A stretch of DNA of 49,608 bases from JAOUEE01 sp051011595 (GTDB taxonomy: Bacteria > Actinomycetota > Acidimicrobiia > Acidimicrobiales > SHLQ01), in the NCBI GenBank assembly GCA_051011595.1, contig JBPCTQ010000384.1, forward strand, positions 1-49,608, written 5' to 3'. This document shows positions 24,967 through 34,306 of the stretch, one piece after another. A program made the position numbers and the translations under genes. Below the pieces are notes generated by a model. That model did not search any database. It saw only the letters and a list, made by a program, of their open reading frames with translations, and was not told where the DNA came from. How positions within the stretch are numbered: the first letter of the stretch is position 1; the number at the start of each line of letters is the position of its first letter.

Positions 24967-26109
24967 ATGGCCCGGTTCGCCGCCGCTGCCTCCGAACACC
25001 CACTGCCCTCGCACGCAATCGGTGAGGTGATCGGTGAGGTGATCGACCAGATCGGGCCGTCGCCTGATTTGGCGGTGTTGTTCGTCACCGCGCCCCACAC
25101 AGGAGTGGTCGAGGACATGGTGCAGGCGGTGCGCGAGCTTCTCTCCCCCGCCGTGCTTCTGGGCTCGACCGCGGTGTCGATTCTCGCCGGTCCTCAGGAG
25201 ATCGAGGAGGCGCCGGCGGTGGTGTTGTGGGCCGGCCAGGTCGGGGCGGTCGAGCCGGTCCGTCTCGATGTGGTCGACAGTCCGGACGGCACCGCGGTGG
25301 TGGGTATGCCCGACGAAGCCGTCGACGCCCGCACGTTGCTGCTGTTGGCCGACCCCTACAGCTTCCCGACCGATCAGTTCCTCGACGCCCTGGGTTCGCA
25401 GTACCCGCAGCTTCGAGCCGTGGGCGGCTTGGCCTCCGCGGCGCGAGGACCGGGTGGAAATCGCCTGATCATCGACGGCACCATCATCGAGCAGGGTGCC
25501 GTTGGGGTGTTGTTGGCCGATGTCGTGGGCACCGAGATCATCGTCTCGCAGGGCTGTCGTCCCATCGGCGAGCCGTACGTGGTCACCCGGGCCGAACGCA
25601 ACGTCGTCTACGAACTGGGCGGACAGCCGGCGCTCGATCGGCTGCAGCACCTCATCGACACCGCAGCCGAGGGGCAGCGCAACCTCATGGCCCGGGGACT
25701 ACACGTGGGACTGGTCGTCGACGAACAACAGGAGTCGTTCGATCGCGGCGACTTCCTGATTCGTTCGGTGCTGGGCGCGGACCGCTCGGTGGGGGCGGTG
25801 GCCATCGGCGACCAGCCCGATGTCGGCACGATCGTGCAGTTCCAGGTTCGTGACGCCGACACGGCCGATGAGGACCTGCGGGCGTTGCTGGCCGGACGCG
25901 ACGCCGCTGGTGCGCTGGTGTTCACCTGCACCGGTCGGGGTGAGATGTTGTTCGGAGAACCCCATCACGACGCCGGACTGGTACACGCCGCCACCGGCGG
26001 AGCCACCGCCGGAATGTTCTGTGCCGGCGAGATCGGTCCCATCGGTCGCCGCAACGCGGCGCACGGCTTCACCGCCTCGATCCTGCTGCTCGAACCTCAC
26101 GGCAGCTGA
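24967..26109 (+). CDS. FIST-domain sensory protein
   Basis: A 380-aa cytoplasmic protein with FIST_N (about 35-215) and FIST_C (about 220-370) domains. This family is thought to sense small ligands such as amino acids and often feeds signal transduction. Typical features are LLGSTAVSILAGPQEIE, GGLASAARGPGGNRLIIDG and the C-terminal FTCTGRGEMLFGEPHHDA followed by GGATAGMFCAGEIGPIG. There is no attached kinase, cyclase or receiver domain, so its output partner must be separate or absent. It shares a transcription unit with the small preceding gene. Confidence 0.85.
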   Translation: MARFAAAASEHPLPSHAIGEVIGEVIDQIGPSPDLAVLFVTAPHTGVVEDMVQAVRELLSPAVLLGSTAVSILAGPQEIEEAPAVVLWAGQVGAVEPVRLDVVDSPDGTAVVGMPDEAVDARTLLLLADPYSFPTDQFLDALGSQYPQLRAVGGLASAARGPGGNRLIIDGTIIEQGAVGVLLADVVGTEIIVSQGCRPIGEPYVVTRAERNVVYELGGQPALDRLQHLIDTAAEGQRNLMARGLHVGLVVDEQQESFDRGDFLIRSVLGADRSVGAVAIGDQPDVGTIVQFQVRDADTADEDLRALLAGRDAAGALVFTCTGRGEMLFGEPHHDAGLVHAATGGATAGMFCAGEIGPIGRRNAAHGFTASILLLEPHGS

Positions 26110-26198
26110 ACCCGCCGACGGCTTCGAGCAAAGTCCCGCACTGCCGGGGCTCGATCGGTAGGGTCTGGGCACCGTCGAACAGGAGCCTGCCAGCAACC

Positions 26199-28151
26199 GT
26201 GGAACCCGATCTGGAACGCCGCGCCATCGATGTCATCCGAGGCCTGTCGATGGACGCCCCCCACGCGGCCCGCTCCGGTCATCAGGGCACCGCCATGGCC
26301 TTGGCCCCGCTCGCCCACGTGTTGTGGACGCGGATCATGAACTACGACGCCGCCGACCCCGAGTGGGACGACCGCGACCGCTTCATCTTGTCTCCCGGCC
26401 ATGCCTCGGTGCTGCTCTACTCGATGCTCTACCTCACCGGCCAGGGCCTCGAGCTCGACGACCTGCGTCAGTTCCGGCAGTGGGGTTCGGCCACGCCCGG
26501 TCACCCGGAGGTGGGCCACACCGCCGGAGTCGAGGTCACCACCGGCCCCCTGGGCCAGGGATTCGCCAACGGTGTGGGTATGGCTATTGCCGAGCAGTCA
26601 CTTCGTGAACGCTTCGGCGCCGAAGTCTGTGACCACAACACCTTCGCCATCGTGTCCGATGGTGATCTCAGCGAAGGGGTCAGCCACGAAGCCGCTTCTC
26701 TGGCCGGGCACCTGGGGCTGGGCCGGCTCACCTACATCTACGACGACAATCACATCTCCATCGACGGGCCCACCGAGTTGGCGCTCTCCGATGATGCGCC
26801 CGCTCGTTTCGAGGCCTACGGGTGGCACGTCATCGACATGGGTGAGGCGGGCGAAGACCTCGACGCCATCGAGTACGCGCTGCGCACGGCCATGGCCGTC
26901 GAAGACCGGCCCAGCCTGGTGGTGCTGCGCACCCACATCGGGACGCCGTCACCGTCGTTGACCGATCACCACGAGGCCCACGGCCTGGCCTTCGATGCCG
27001 AAGCCATCACCGAGACCAAGGCCACCATGGGTCTGCCCGACGAACCCTTCCACGTGCCCGACGAGGTGCTCTCGTTGTACCGGGAAGCCGGCCGCCGGGG
27101 CGCCGATGCCCACCAGCAGTGGCGAGAGCGGTCGGCCGCGTTTTCCGGCGACCGGGGGGCCTACGACGCGGCGATTGCGGGTGTCGGCCTCGACGGGTGG
27201 ACACAGAAGCTGCCCAGCTGGGAGACCGGCACCAACGTGGCGACCCGCAAGGCCAGCGGCAAGTGCCTCGAGGCCATGATCGACGTGGTTCCCGGGCTCA
27301 TGGGTGGTGGGGCCGATCTCACCGGGAACACGGGCACCACCCTCCCTGGTGTTGGTTTGTTGTCTCGTACCGAACGGAGCGGACGTCAGATCGCCTTCGG
27401 TATCCGCGAACACGCCATGGGGGCCATTCTCAACGGCATGGCCCTCCACGGCGGCACGGTGCCCATCGGGGGCACGTTCCTCGTCTTCAGCGACTACATG
27501 CGGCCTGCGGTGCGCCTGGCCGCGTTGTCGGGGGCCAAGTCGGTGTTCGTCTGGACCCACGACTCGGTCGGGGTCGGCGAGGACGGTCCCACCCACCAGC
27601 CGGTGGAGCAGGTGGCCGCCCTGCGGGCCATCCCCGATCTACCCGTCTACCGGCCGGCCGATGCCAATGAAGTGGCGGCGTGCTGGACCGCCATCGTCGA
27701 CGGCGACGGGCCCGGTGCGCTCATTCTCACCCGCCAGGATGTTCCCGTGCTCGACGGCACCCAGGCCGCGCCGGTCGATCGTGGCGCGTACACGTTGGTC
27801 GATCCCGGCGGCGCCCCCGACCTGATCATCGCGGCCACCGGGTCCGAGGTTGCGGTGGCCGTGATGGCCGCCGAGCAGCTGGCGGCCGACGATGTGCGGG
27901 CTCGGGTGGTGTCGATGCCGTGTTGGGAGCATTTCGAGCAACAGCCCGACTCCTACCACGACGAGGTGTTCCCCACCGGTGTGCCGTCGTTGGGCGTGGA
28001 GGCCGGCGTCTCCGCTGGTTGGTACCGGTGGGTCGACGACGTCGTGGCCATCGATCGGTTCGGAGCCTCGGCGCCGGGCGATACCGTGCTGTCCGAGCTG
28101 GGGATCTCGCCCGATGCCGTGCTGGCCCGTGCTCGTCGCCTGCTCGCCTGA
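26199..28151 (+). CDS. tkt: transketolase
   Basis: A 650-aa thiamine-diphosphate enzyme that transfers two-carbon ketol units in the non-oxidative pentose phosphate pathway. Visible features are HQGTAMALAPLAHVLW, the substrate loop SPGHAS, GPLGQGFANGVGMA, and the TPP/metal motif SDGDLSEGVSHEAA ending in DDNHISIDG. The pyrimidine domain has GIREHAMGAILNGMALHGG and THDSVGVGEDGPTHQP. The GTG start follows AGGAG at 11-12 nt. Transaldolase follows after 21 bp, so the two form an operon. Confidence 0.95.
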   Translation: MEPDLERRAIDVIRGLSMDAPHAARSGHQGTAMALAPLAHVLWTRIMNYDAADPEWDDRDRFILSPGHASVLLYSMLYLTGQGLELDDLRQFRQWGSATPGHPEVGHTAGVEVTTGPLGQGFANGVGMAIAEQSLRERFGAEVCDHNTFAIVSDGDLSEGVSHEAASLAGHLGLGRLTYIYDDNHISIDGPTELALSDDAPARFEAYGWHVIDMGEAGEDLDAIEYALRTAMAVEDRPSLVVLRTHIGTPSPSLTDHHEAHGLAFDAEAITETKATMGLPDEPFHVPDEVLSLYREAGRRGADAHQQWRERSAAFSGDRGAYDAAIAGVGLDGWTQKLPSWETGTNVATRKASGKCLEAMIDVVPGLMGGGADLTGNTGTTLPGVGLLSRTERSGRQIAFGIREHAMGAILNGMALHGGTVPIGGTFLVFSDYMRPAVRLAALSGAKSVFVWTHDSVGVGEDGPTHQPVEQVAALRAIPDLPVYRPADANEVAACWTAIVDGDGPGALILTRQDVPVLDGTQAAPVDRGAYTLVDPGGAPDLIIAATGSEVAVAVMAAEQLAADDVRARVVSMPCWEHFEQQPDSYHDEVFPTGVPSLGVEAGVSAGWYRWVDDVVAIDRFGASAPGDTVLSELGISPDAVLARARRLLA

Positions 28152-28172
28152 GCCCACTGTTGGGGAGGACCC

Positions 28173-29261
28173 ATGACCCGCCTGCACGATCTGTTCGACC
28201 AGCAGGGCCAGAGCCCGTGGCTCGACAACCTCCGACGCGGCTGGATCACCAGTGGTGAGCTGAGTCGCTGGGTCGACGACGGGGTCAGGGGGCTCACGTC
28301 GAACCCCAGCATCTTCCAGAAGGCCATTGCCGGCAGCAGCGACTACACCGAACAGTTCGCCGACCTGTTGGGTTCGGGGGCCTCGGTCGAAGAGTCCTAC
28401 TGGGGCCTTGTCACCACCGACATCGTCGATGCTCTGGCGCTGCTGCGCCCGGTGTACGACACCACCGACGGGCTCGACGGGTACGTCTCGGTCGAGGTCG
28501 ACCCGGGCCTGGCCCACGACACCGCCGGCACCGAAGCCGCGGCCCGAGGGCTCGATCAGTCGATCGCCGCCCCGAACCTGTACGTGAAGATCCCGGGCAC
28601 CCTGGCCGGCCTGCCGGCGATCGAAACCATGATCAGCGAAGGACGCAGCATCAACGTGACGCTGCTGTTCTCGGTCGATCGTCACCGGGCGGTCATGGAG
28701 GCGTATCTGGCCGGGCTCGAAGCCTGTGAGGGCGACCTGTCAGGAGTTTCCAGCGTGGCGTCGTTCTTCGTCAGCCGCGTCGACACCGAGGTCGATCGTC
28801 GTCTCGAGGCCATCGGCAGCGAAGCGGCGCTGGCCTTGCGGGGCCGGGTGGCCGTCGCCAACGCCAAGCTGGCCTACGCCGCCTTCCGCGACACCTTTCG
28901 TGGCCCGCGCTGGGAGGCCCTGGTCGCTCGAGGGGCTCGGGTCCAGCGACCGTTGTGGGCGTCGACCTCGATCAAGAACGACGCCTACCCCGACACCTTG
29001 TACGTCGATGAGCTCATCGGCCCCGACACGGTGAACACCCTCCCCGACAACACCTTGGCGGCCTTCATCGACCACGGGCGTATCGAGCGCACCATCGACG
29101 TCGACGTCGAGGGGGCCCAGGCGGTCATCGACGGATGCGCCGCCGTGGGTGTCGATCTCGATGACGTCACCGCTCAACTCGAACACGAAGGGGTGACGGC
29201 CTTCGAGAAGAGCTTCGACGAGCTGCTGGGCACCTTGCGCGAAGAGGCCGACCGGCTCTGA
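28173..29261 (+). CDS. tal: transaldolase
   Basis: A 362-aa class I aldolase that transfers dihydroxyacetone units between sugar phosphates, completing the pathway with transketolase. TSNPSIFQKAI near the N-terminus and NLYVKIPGT with the Schiff-base Lys are both present, as are SINVTLLFSVDR and the later TSIKNDAYPDTLYVDELIG region (shown here slightly shortened). Its length is typical of the long actinobacterial transaldolases. GGGGAGG lies 4 nt before the ATG. It ends 57 bp before the HxlR gene, whose own promoter box fills the gap. Confidence 0.95.
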   Translation: MTRLHDLFDQQGQSPWLDNLRRGWITSGELSRWVDDGVRGLTSNPSIFQKAIAGSSDYTEQFADLLGSGASVEESYWGLVTTDIVDALALLRPVYDTTDGLDGYVSVEVDPGLAHDTAGTEAAARGLDQSIAAPNLYVKIPGTLAGLPAIETMISEGRSINVTLLFSVDRHRAVMEAYLAGLEACEGDLSGVSSVASFFVSRVDTEVDRRLEAIGSEAALALRGRVAVANAKLAYAAFRDTFRGPRWEALVARGARVQRPLWASTSIKNDAYPDTLYVDELIGPDTVNTLPDNTLAAFIDHGRIERTIDVDVEGAQAVIDGCAAVGVDLDDVTAQLEHEGVTAFEKSFDELLGTLREEADRL

Positions 29262-29300
29262 TCGGACCCGCAGCCGAGTCGGTTGCATTTCGAAACCGAC

Positions 29301-29312
29301 TATCGTTAGAGT
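29301..29312 (+). promoter_or_regulatory. overlapping -10 boxes for the HxlR-fbiC unit
   Basis: TATCGT and TAGAGT are adjacent at 29301-29312, ending 6 nt before the GTG at 29319. The first is closest to the consensus of the boxes in this window. A leaderless start for the regulator is likely. Confidence 0.5.
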
Positions 29313-29318
29313 GCCCCC

Positions 29319-29765
29319 GTGGCCCCCTCCGTCGTCGACAGCACCCCCGCGGGGTCGAGCATCCAACGAACGCTCGACCTCATCGGCGACCGCTGGACAC
29401 TGCTGGTGCTGCGGGCCGTGTTTCGCGGACTACACCGGTTCACCGATCTGCAGCGTGATCTGGGTATCGCCCGCAATCTGCTCACCGACCGCCTGGCCAA
29501 CCTGGTCGACAGCGGCATCCTCGAACGGGTGCCGTACCAGGAGCGCCCGCTGCGCCACGAGTACCGCCTGACCGAGATGGGGCGTGACCTGTCCCCTGCC
29601 CTGGTGGCGTTCATGCAGTGGGGTGATCGGTGGTGCACCGACGGTCCCCCGCCCACCGTCTTGGTGCACGACCGCTGCGGCACGCCGGTCGAACACGCAG
29701 TGCGCTGCCCCACCTGTCGCGAGGCGGTCGACGCTCGCGAGATCCGAAGCCGCGAAAACCGCTGA
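29319..29765 (+). CDS. HxlR-family winged-helix regulator
   Basis: A 148-aa transcription factor. The HxlR winged helix covers about 10-105: LDLIGDRWTLLVLRAVFRGL, RFTDLQRDLGIARNLLTDRL (recognition helix) and the wing ILERVPYQERPLRHEYRLT. A C-terminal tail has CGTPVEHAVRCPTC, a Cys arrangement that could bind metal or respond to redox. The gene ends 14 bp before fbiC and probably regulates it or itself. The inducer is not evident. Confidence 0.88.
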   Translation: MAPSVVDSTPAGSSIQRTLDLIGDRWTLLVLRAVFRGLHRFTDLQRDLGIARNLLTDRLANLVDSGILERVPYQERPLRHEYRLTEMGRDLSPALVAFMQWGDRWCTDGPPPTVLVHDRCGTPVEHAVRCPTCREAVDAREIRSRENR

Positions 29766-29779
29766 GTCCGGGAGACCTC

Positions 29780-32161
29780 TTGACCGACCTCGATCTGCCT
29801 CTGGACGCCCTCATGCAGGCCGCACGCGAGCGCCGCGATGCCCTGTTCGGGCGCCGGGTGACCTATTCGCCCAAGGTGTTCATCCCCCTCACCATGTTGT
29901 GCCGCGACAAGTGCGGCTATTGCACCTTCGCCCAGCCCCCCGCGCGGCTCGAACATCCCTACATGGCGGCCGACGAGGTGGTCGCCGTGGCCCGTGCCGG
30001 GGCCCGGGTGGGTTGTCACGAAGCGTTGTTCACGCTCGGCGAACGGCCCGAACTGCGCTATCCAGCCGCCCAGCAGTGGCTCGACCAGCACGGATACGCC
30101 ACCACCATCGACTACCTGGAGGCCATGGCCGAGCTGGTGGTGTCCGAAACCGGTCTGCTGCCTCACGCCAACGCCGGCGCGCTGTATCCCGATGAGCTGA
30201 GCCGGCTCCGTCGGGTGGCCCCGTCCCAGGGCATGATGCTCGAGACGCTCGCCGAGCTGGAATGTCACGCCGGATCGCCCGACAAGACACCCGAACGCCG
30301 CTTGGCCACGCTCGATGCGGCCGGCGAGGCGGCCGTGCCCTTCACCACCGGCATCCTCGTTGGTATCGGCGAGACCCGCCAGGACCGCATCGACGCGCTC
30401 CACGCCATTGCTTCCCAGCACGAGCGACACGGGCACATCCAGGAAGTGATCGTCCAGAACTTCCTGCCCAAGGCCGGCACGGCCATGCATCGGGCCCCCG
30501 CCTGTCCTCCCGACGACTACCTCGAGGCCATTGCCCTGGCCCGGCTGATCCTGCCCGACACGGTCCACGTACAAGCACCGCCCAATCTCTCCGACGACTT
30601 CGGGAAACTTCTCGATGCCGGGATCGACGACTGGGGCGGCGTGTCGCCGGTGACGGCCGATCACGTCAATCCCGAGCGACCCTGGCCCGCGCTCGATCGG
30701 CTTCGGGAGACCACCGAGGCGGCCGGCTTCGTGCTGGCTCCCCGGCTCACCATCTACCCCGAGTTCGCCCAGGATCCCGCTCGGTGGCTCCATCCCGACC
30801 TGGCCTTCGCCGTCCTCGATCGCAGCGATGCCGAGTCGTTGGGACGCGATGACCCGGGGGCGGTCTTCCCCGAACGCACGATGGAGAACCGCCACGTCAC
30901 CGACGGCGCCGATGTGGTGGTGGTGGGAGAGAACAACACGGCGTGGTACTCGGGCAGCCCGATCGATCCGGTGGTGCTCGTGCCCGGCCGGGCCGCGGCT
31001 CATGGGCCGGTCGGCGAGGTGCTGGCCGGGGTGCAGGCCGGTGAGGAGGTGGGCCTCGACGAGATCGTCACCCTCTTCTCCGCACGCGGACCCGAGGTGG
31101 TGGCCGTGGCCGAGGTAGCCGATGAGTTGCGCCGCGAGCTCGTCGGCGACGAGGTCACGTGGGTCGCCAATCGCAACATCAACTACACCAACGTGTGCAC
31201 CTTCAAGTGTCGGTTCTGCGGGTTCTCCAAGGGCCCGCTGTCGCTGAATCTCCGGGGTGCGCCGTACCTGCTGACCCTCGACGACATCGCCGAGCGCGTG
31301 GTGGAGGCGGCCGCGGCCGGTGCCACCGAGGTCTGCCTCCAGGGTGGCATCCACCCCGATTTCGACGGCGACTACTACATCGACGTCACCCGGGCGGTGA
31401 AGGACGCCGTGCCCGACATACACGTGCACGGGTTCACTGCGCTGGAGGTGACCGAAGGGGCCCGCCGGCTGGCCGAACCGCTCGATGTCTATCTGCGCAG
31501 AATGATGGAGGCCGGGCTGCGCTCGCTACCGGGCACGGCGGCCGAGATTCTCGACGACGAGATCCGGGCCGAGTTGTGTCCGGACAAGATCACCACCGAC
31601 GAGTGGCTCGACGCCCACCGCATTGCGCACTCGGTGGGGTTGCGGTCGAACGTCACCATCATGTTCGGATCCATCGAGCACCCTCGGCACTGGGCTCGCC
31701 ATCTGGTTCGCACGCGCACGCTGCAGAGAGAAACCGGCGGCTTCACCGAATTCGTGGGTCTGCCCTTCGTGCACATGGCATCACCCATCTATCTCCAGAA
31801 ACGAGCCCGGCGCGGGCCGACGTTCCGCGAGAACCTGTTGATGCACTCCGTCGCCCGGATCACCTACCGCGACACGATCCCCAACATCCAGGGATCCTGG
31901 GTCAAGGCCGGTTTCGGTTCCATCACCCAACTACTCCAGGCCGGTGTCAACGATCTGGGGGGCACACTCATGAACGAGAACATCTCCCGTGCTGCCGGAG
32001 CCGACCACGGCCAGGAGGTCACCGGCGCCGACTTCGCTCGGCTGGTGGCGCCGCTCGGTCGGACCCTCGTGCAACGCACCACCACCTACGGCCGGGTCGA
32101 CCCCTCGGCACCGTTGGCCGTGACCGTGCCTCGCGACCAGCCGGTCACGCTGCCGTCCTGA
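29780..32161 (+). CDS. fbiC: F420 biosynthesis protein FbiC (fused CofG-CofH)
   Basis: A 793-aa bifunctional radical SAM enzyme that makes the deazaflavin FO from 5-amino-6-ribitylaminouracil and tyrosine. The N-terminal CofG half has the cluster motif CRDKCGYC (about 40-47), and the C-terminal CofH half has CTFKCRFC (about 474-481). The CofH part ends with GGTLMNENISRAAGADHG, diagnostic for this family. The TTG start follows GGGAG 5 nt upstream, directly after the HxlR stop. Fused FbiC is typical of actinobacteria and implies F420-dependent redox enzymes elsewhere in this genome. Confidence 0.95.
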   Translation: MTDLDLPLDALMQAARERRDALFGRRVTYSPKVFIPLTMLCRDKCGYCTFAQPPARLEHPYMAADEVVAVARAGARVGCHEALFTLGERPELRYPAAQQWLDQHGYATTIDYLEAMAELVVSETGLLPHANAGALYPDELSRLRRVAPSQGMMLETLAELECHAGSPDKTPERRLATLDAAGEAAVPFTTGILVGIGETRQDRIDALHAIASQHERHGHIQEVIVQNFLPKAGTAMHRAPACPPDDYLEAIALARLILPDTVHVQAPPNLSDDFGKLLDAGIDDWGGVSPVTADHVNPERPWPALDRLRETTEAAGFVLAPRLTIYPEFAQDPARWLHPDLAFAVLDRSDAESLGRDDPGAVFPERTMENRHVTDGADVVVVGENNTAWYSGSPIDPVVLVPGRAAAHGPVGEVLAGVQAGEEVGLDEIVTLFSARGPEVVAVAEVADELRRELVGDEVTWVANRNINYTNVCTFKCRFCGFSKGPLSLNLRGAPYLLTLDDIAERVVEAAAAGATEVCLQGGIHPDFDGDYYIDVTRAVKDAVPDIHVHGFTALEVTEGARRLAEPLDVYLRRMMEAGLRSLPGTAAEILDDEIRAELCPDKITTDEWLDAHRIAHSVGLRSNVTIMFGSIEHPRHWARHLVRTRTLQRETGGFTEFVGLPFVHMASPIYLQKRARRGPTFRENLLMHSVARITYRDTIPNIQGSWVKAGFGSITQLLQAGVNDLGGTLMNENISRAAGADHGQEVTGADFARLVAPLGRTLVQRTTTYGRVDPSAPLAVTVPRDQPVTLPS

Positions 32162-32234
32162 TCAGCAGTCAGGCGCCCACCACCCCCGCCGCGACCGGTA
32201 GCATCGGCGATTCGCCCCCCACCCAGGAGCCCGC

Positions 32235-33272
32235 GTGGACCGACTTCCCCGCTACCGCACCGGTGATTCCGGTCTCGATCGTGCCGTCGCCGAGCTGGTC
32301 GATCTGGCCGAGCTCAACGCCGACGACGATCTGGTCTTCGAGACAGTGGTGTCGGCCATCCGTATGGGGCGCGAGCGGGTGGGGCGAGCCGACCTGAAGC
32401 TGGTCAACGCCGCGCTCAAAGAGCTCCGATACGCCTTCCACGTGTTCGAGCCCTACCGCGATGTACGCAAGTGCACCATCTTCGGATCAGCCCGGACCAA
32501 ACCCACCGATCCGGCCTACGCCTGTGCTCGCGACTTCGGAGCGGCCATGGCCGCCCAGAACTGGATGGTCATGACCGGGGCCGGCCCGGGCATCATGGCC
32601 GCCGGTCTCGAAGGCGCCGGGCTGGAGAACAGCTTCGGCATCAACATCGTGTTGCCCTTCGAGGCCGACGCCAACGAGTTCATCGCCGACGACCCCAAGC
32701 TCATCAACTTCCGCTACTTCTTCACCCGCAAGGTGACGTTCATGAAGGAGACCCACGGGTACGCCCTTCTGCCCGGTGGTTTCGGCACCATGGACGAAGC
32801 GTTCGAATTGTTGACGCTGATGCAGACCGGCAAGTCGTATCTGGCCCCGGTGGTGCTGCTCGATCCGCCCGGCAACACCTACTGGGACACGTGGCGGGAG
32901 TTCGTCGAGCGTGAGTTGGCCGGGTCGGGCCTGATCTCCGAGCACGATCTCGACCTGGTGTTCATCACCGACAACGTCGATGCCGCGGTCGACGAGATCT
33001 CCCGCTTCTTCCGCTCGTACCATTCCATGCGCTTCGTCGGGAGCCGCCTGGTGGTGCGACTGAACCGTGAGGTCGACAACGCCGAGCTGGCCGACCTCAA
33101 TCGCGAATTCGCCGACATCATCGCCGAGGGCGCCATCGAGAAGATCGACGCCACCCAGTCCGAGATCGACGACGACGACGCCATCGACCGTCACCGCATC
33201 GCCTTTCGGTTCGACCGGGCCAGCTACTCGCGCCTACGTCAGATGGTGCGTCGACTGAACGACACCGCTTGA
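32235..33272 (+). CDS. LOG-family Rossmann protein (TIGR00730-like)
   Basis: A 345-aa nucleotide-binding-fold protein of the LONELY GUY group, some of which release free bases or ribose 5-phosphate from nucleoside monophosphates. FGSARTKPTDP opens the fold, TGAGPGIMAAGLEGA holds the phosphate loop, and PGGFGTMDEAFE is the catalytic PGGxGTxxE motif. About 70 N-terminal and 100 C-terminal residues extend beyond the 190-aa core, as in the larger actinobacterial homologues. AGGAG is 5 nt before the GTG. Its enzymatic substrate is not certain. Confidence 0.88.
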   Translation: MDRLPRYRTGDSGLDRAVAELVDLAELNADDDLVFETVVSAIRMGRERVGRADLKLVNAALKELRYAFHVFEPYRDVRKCTIFGSARTKPTDPAYACARDFGAAMAAQNWMVMTGAGPGIMAAGLEGAGLENSFGINIVLPFEADANEFIADDPKLINFRYFFTRKVTFMKETHGYALLPGGFGTMDEAFELLTLMQTGKSYLAPVVLLDPPGNTYWDTWREFVERELAGSGLISEHDLDLVFITDNVDAAVDEISRFFRSYHSMRFVGSRLVVRLNREVDNAELADLNREFADIIAEGAIEKIDATQSEIDDDDAIDRHRIAFRFDRASYSRLRQMVRRLNDTA

Positions 33273-33291
33273 TGATGCCCGGGCCGACCGT

Positions 33292-33489
33292 TCAGAAGTC
33301 GTCGCGCTCGCTCAACAGGTTGATGGCCTTCTCGACCGCCCGGCGAGCTCGGGTGATGCGCTTCTCGTCGACCGGCAATTCGGTGCCGCCGGCGTCGATC
33401 GAATCTCGCAACCGGCTGATGGCCAGGTCGGTGAGCTCCTCGGAGATGCGTTCCAGCCGGGTTCTGATGTCGTCGAATTCACCTGCCAT
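33292..33489 (-). CDS. small helical protein of unknown function
   Basis: A 65-aa, probably all-helical protein with heptad-like segments (FDDIRTRLERISEELTDLAI and RARRAVEKAINLL), suggesting dimerisation. It has no membrane helix or metal motif. The start lies 9 nt after a TACCAT box, and the gene is transcribed divergently from the Cys-motif protein at 33531 and convergently with the LOG gene, 19 bp away. I do not recognise the family. Confidence 0.7.
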   Translation of the reverse strand: MAGEFDDIRTRLERISEELTDLAISRLRDSIDAGGTELPVDEKRITRARRAVEKAINLLSERDDF

Positions 33490-33498
33490 GGTGACGGC

Positions 33499-33504
33499 AT
33501 GGTA
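33499..33504 (-). promoter_or_regulatory. -10 box (TACCAT) for the 65-aa protein gene
   Basis: TACCAT on the minus strand lies 9 nt before the ATG at 33489. Confidence 0.4.
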
Positions 33505-33530
33505 GCCACACCAGCCGACGGTCCAGCCCG

Positions 33531-34256
33531 TTGACGGCCAACGACGCCCATCAGTGGTTGTCCTTCGACGATGACGACGGGCAGACGTGGATGTTCGACC
33601 TCTCGTTCCTGACGTCGAATTGGACGTGCGTCTGGGATCGTGGCTGCCCCGGCGTGGGCGACGAGCCGGCCCCCGAACTGGAGCAGGGTTGTTGCAGCCA
33701 TGGCGCCCACCTCGCCGACGACGCCGACCGCGACCGCGTGGTGGCTGCCGCCCGCCAGTTGACGCCCGACGTCTGGCAGTTTCACCGACCGATCAGCAGC
33801 GACGACGACGTGGTGGTGGTCGACGATGGTGCTCACGTCACCCGAACCGTGGATGACGCGTGCATCTTCCTCAACCGGCCCGGGTTCGCCGGTGGAGGGG
33901 GTTGTGCGCTGCATCGTGGAGCCGTCGCCCACGGTGAGCGCCCGCTCGACTGGAAACCCGAGGTGTGTTGGCAACTGCCGCTGCGCCTGGAGTACCACGA
34001 GGACGACAACGACCACACCACGTTCGTGCTCCGGGAATGGAAACAGCGGGACTGGGGCGAGGGTGGTGACAGCTTCCACTGGTGGTGTACCGCGGACGAG
34101 CTGGCATTCGTCGACGTGGCGCCGGTGTATCGCACCCTGGCCGACGAGCTGGTCGAGCTCATCGGAGCCGATCGGTACCAACAGCTGGTGGCGCACATCG
34201 AGGCCGCCCCGGTCGAGGTCATCCTCCCCCACCCGGTGCTGCGCCAAGGGTCATGA
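33531..34256 (+). CDS. conserved actinobacterial protein with Cys cluster
   Basis: A 241-aa protein of a type common in Actinobacteria but of unknown role. Diagnostic blocks are FLTSNWTCVWDRGCPG and QGCCSHGAHL near the N-terminus, then DDACIFLNRPGFAGGGGCAL (read as the central Cys-containing block) and KPEVCWQLPLRL, then WWCTADELAF. At least seven Cys and several His residues are conserved in position, which suggests iron or zinc binding, somewhat as in YkgJ-type chelating domains. The start is TTG, with no clear SD, so the N-terminus could differ by a few codons. Confidence 0.75.
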   Translation: MTANDAHQWLSFDDDDGQTWMFDLSFLTSNWTCVWDRGCPGVGDEPAPELEQGCCSHGAHLADDADRDRVVAAARQLTPDVWQFHRPISSDDDVVVVDDGAHVTRTVDDACIFLNRPGFAGGGGCALHRGAVAHGERPLDWKPEVCWQLPLRLEYHEDDNDHTTFVLREWKQRDWGEGGDSFHWWCTADELAFVDVAPVYRTLADELVELIGADRYQQLVAHIEAAPVEVILPHPVLRQGS

Positions 34257-34295
34257 TGGGTGTTGTTTGCCCGCCTGAGCATCCAGGTGCGCAGA

Positions 34296-34301
34296 TACCC
34301 T
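34296..34301 (+). promoter_or_regulatory. -10 box (TACCCT) for the ClC transcription unit
   Basis: TACCCT is 5 nt before the ATG at 34307, which opens a short ORF overlapping the ClC start. Confidence 0.45.
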
Positions 34302-34306
34302 CGACC

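Noticed and set aside
29306..31429. A 707-codon minus-strand frame opposite fbiC
   Set aside because: fbiC on the other strand has both radical SAM motifs and the whole family length. The antisense product is low-complexity Gly/His/Arg sequence.
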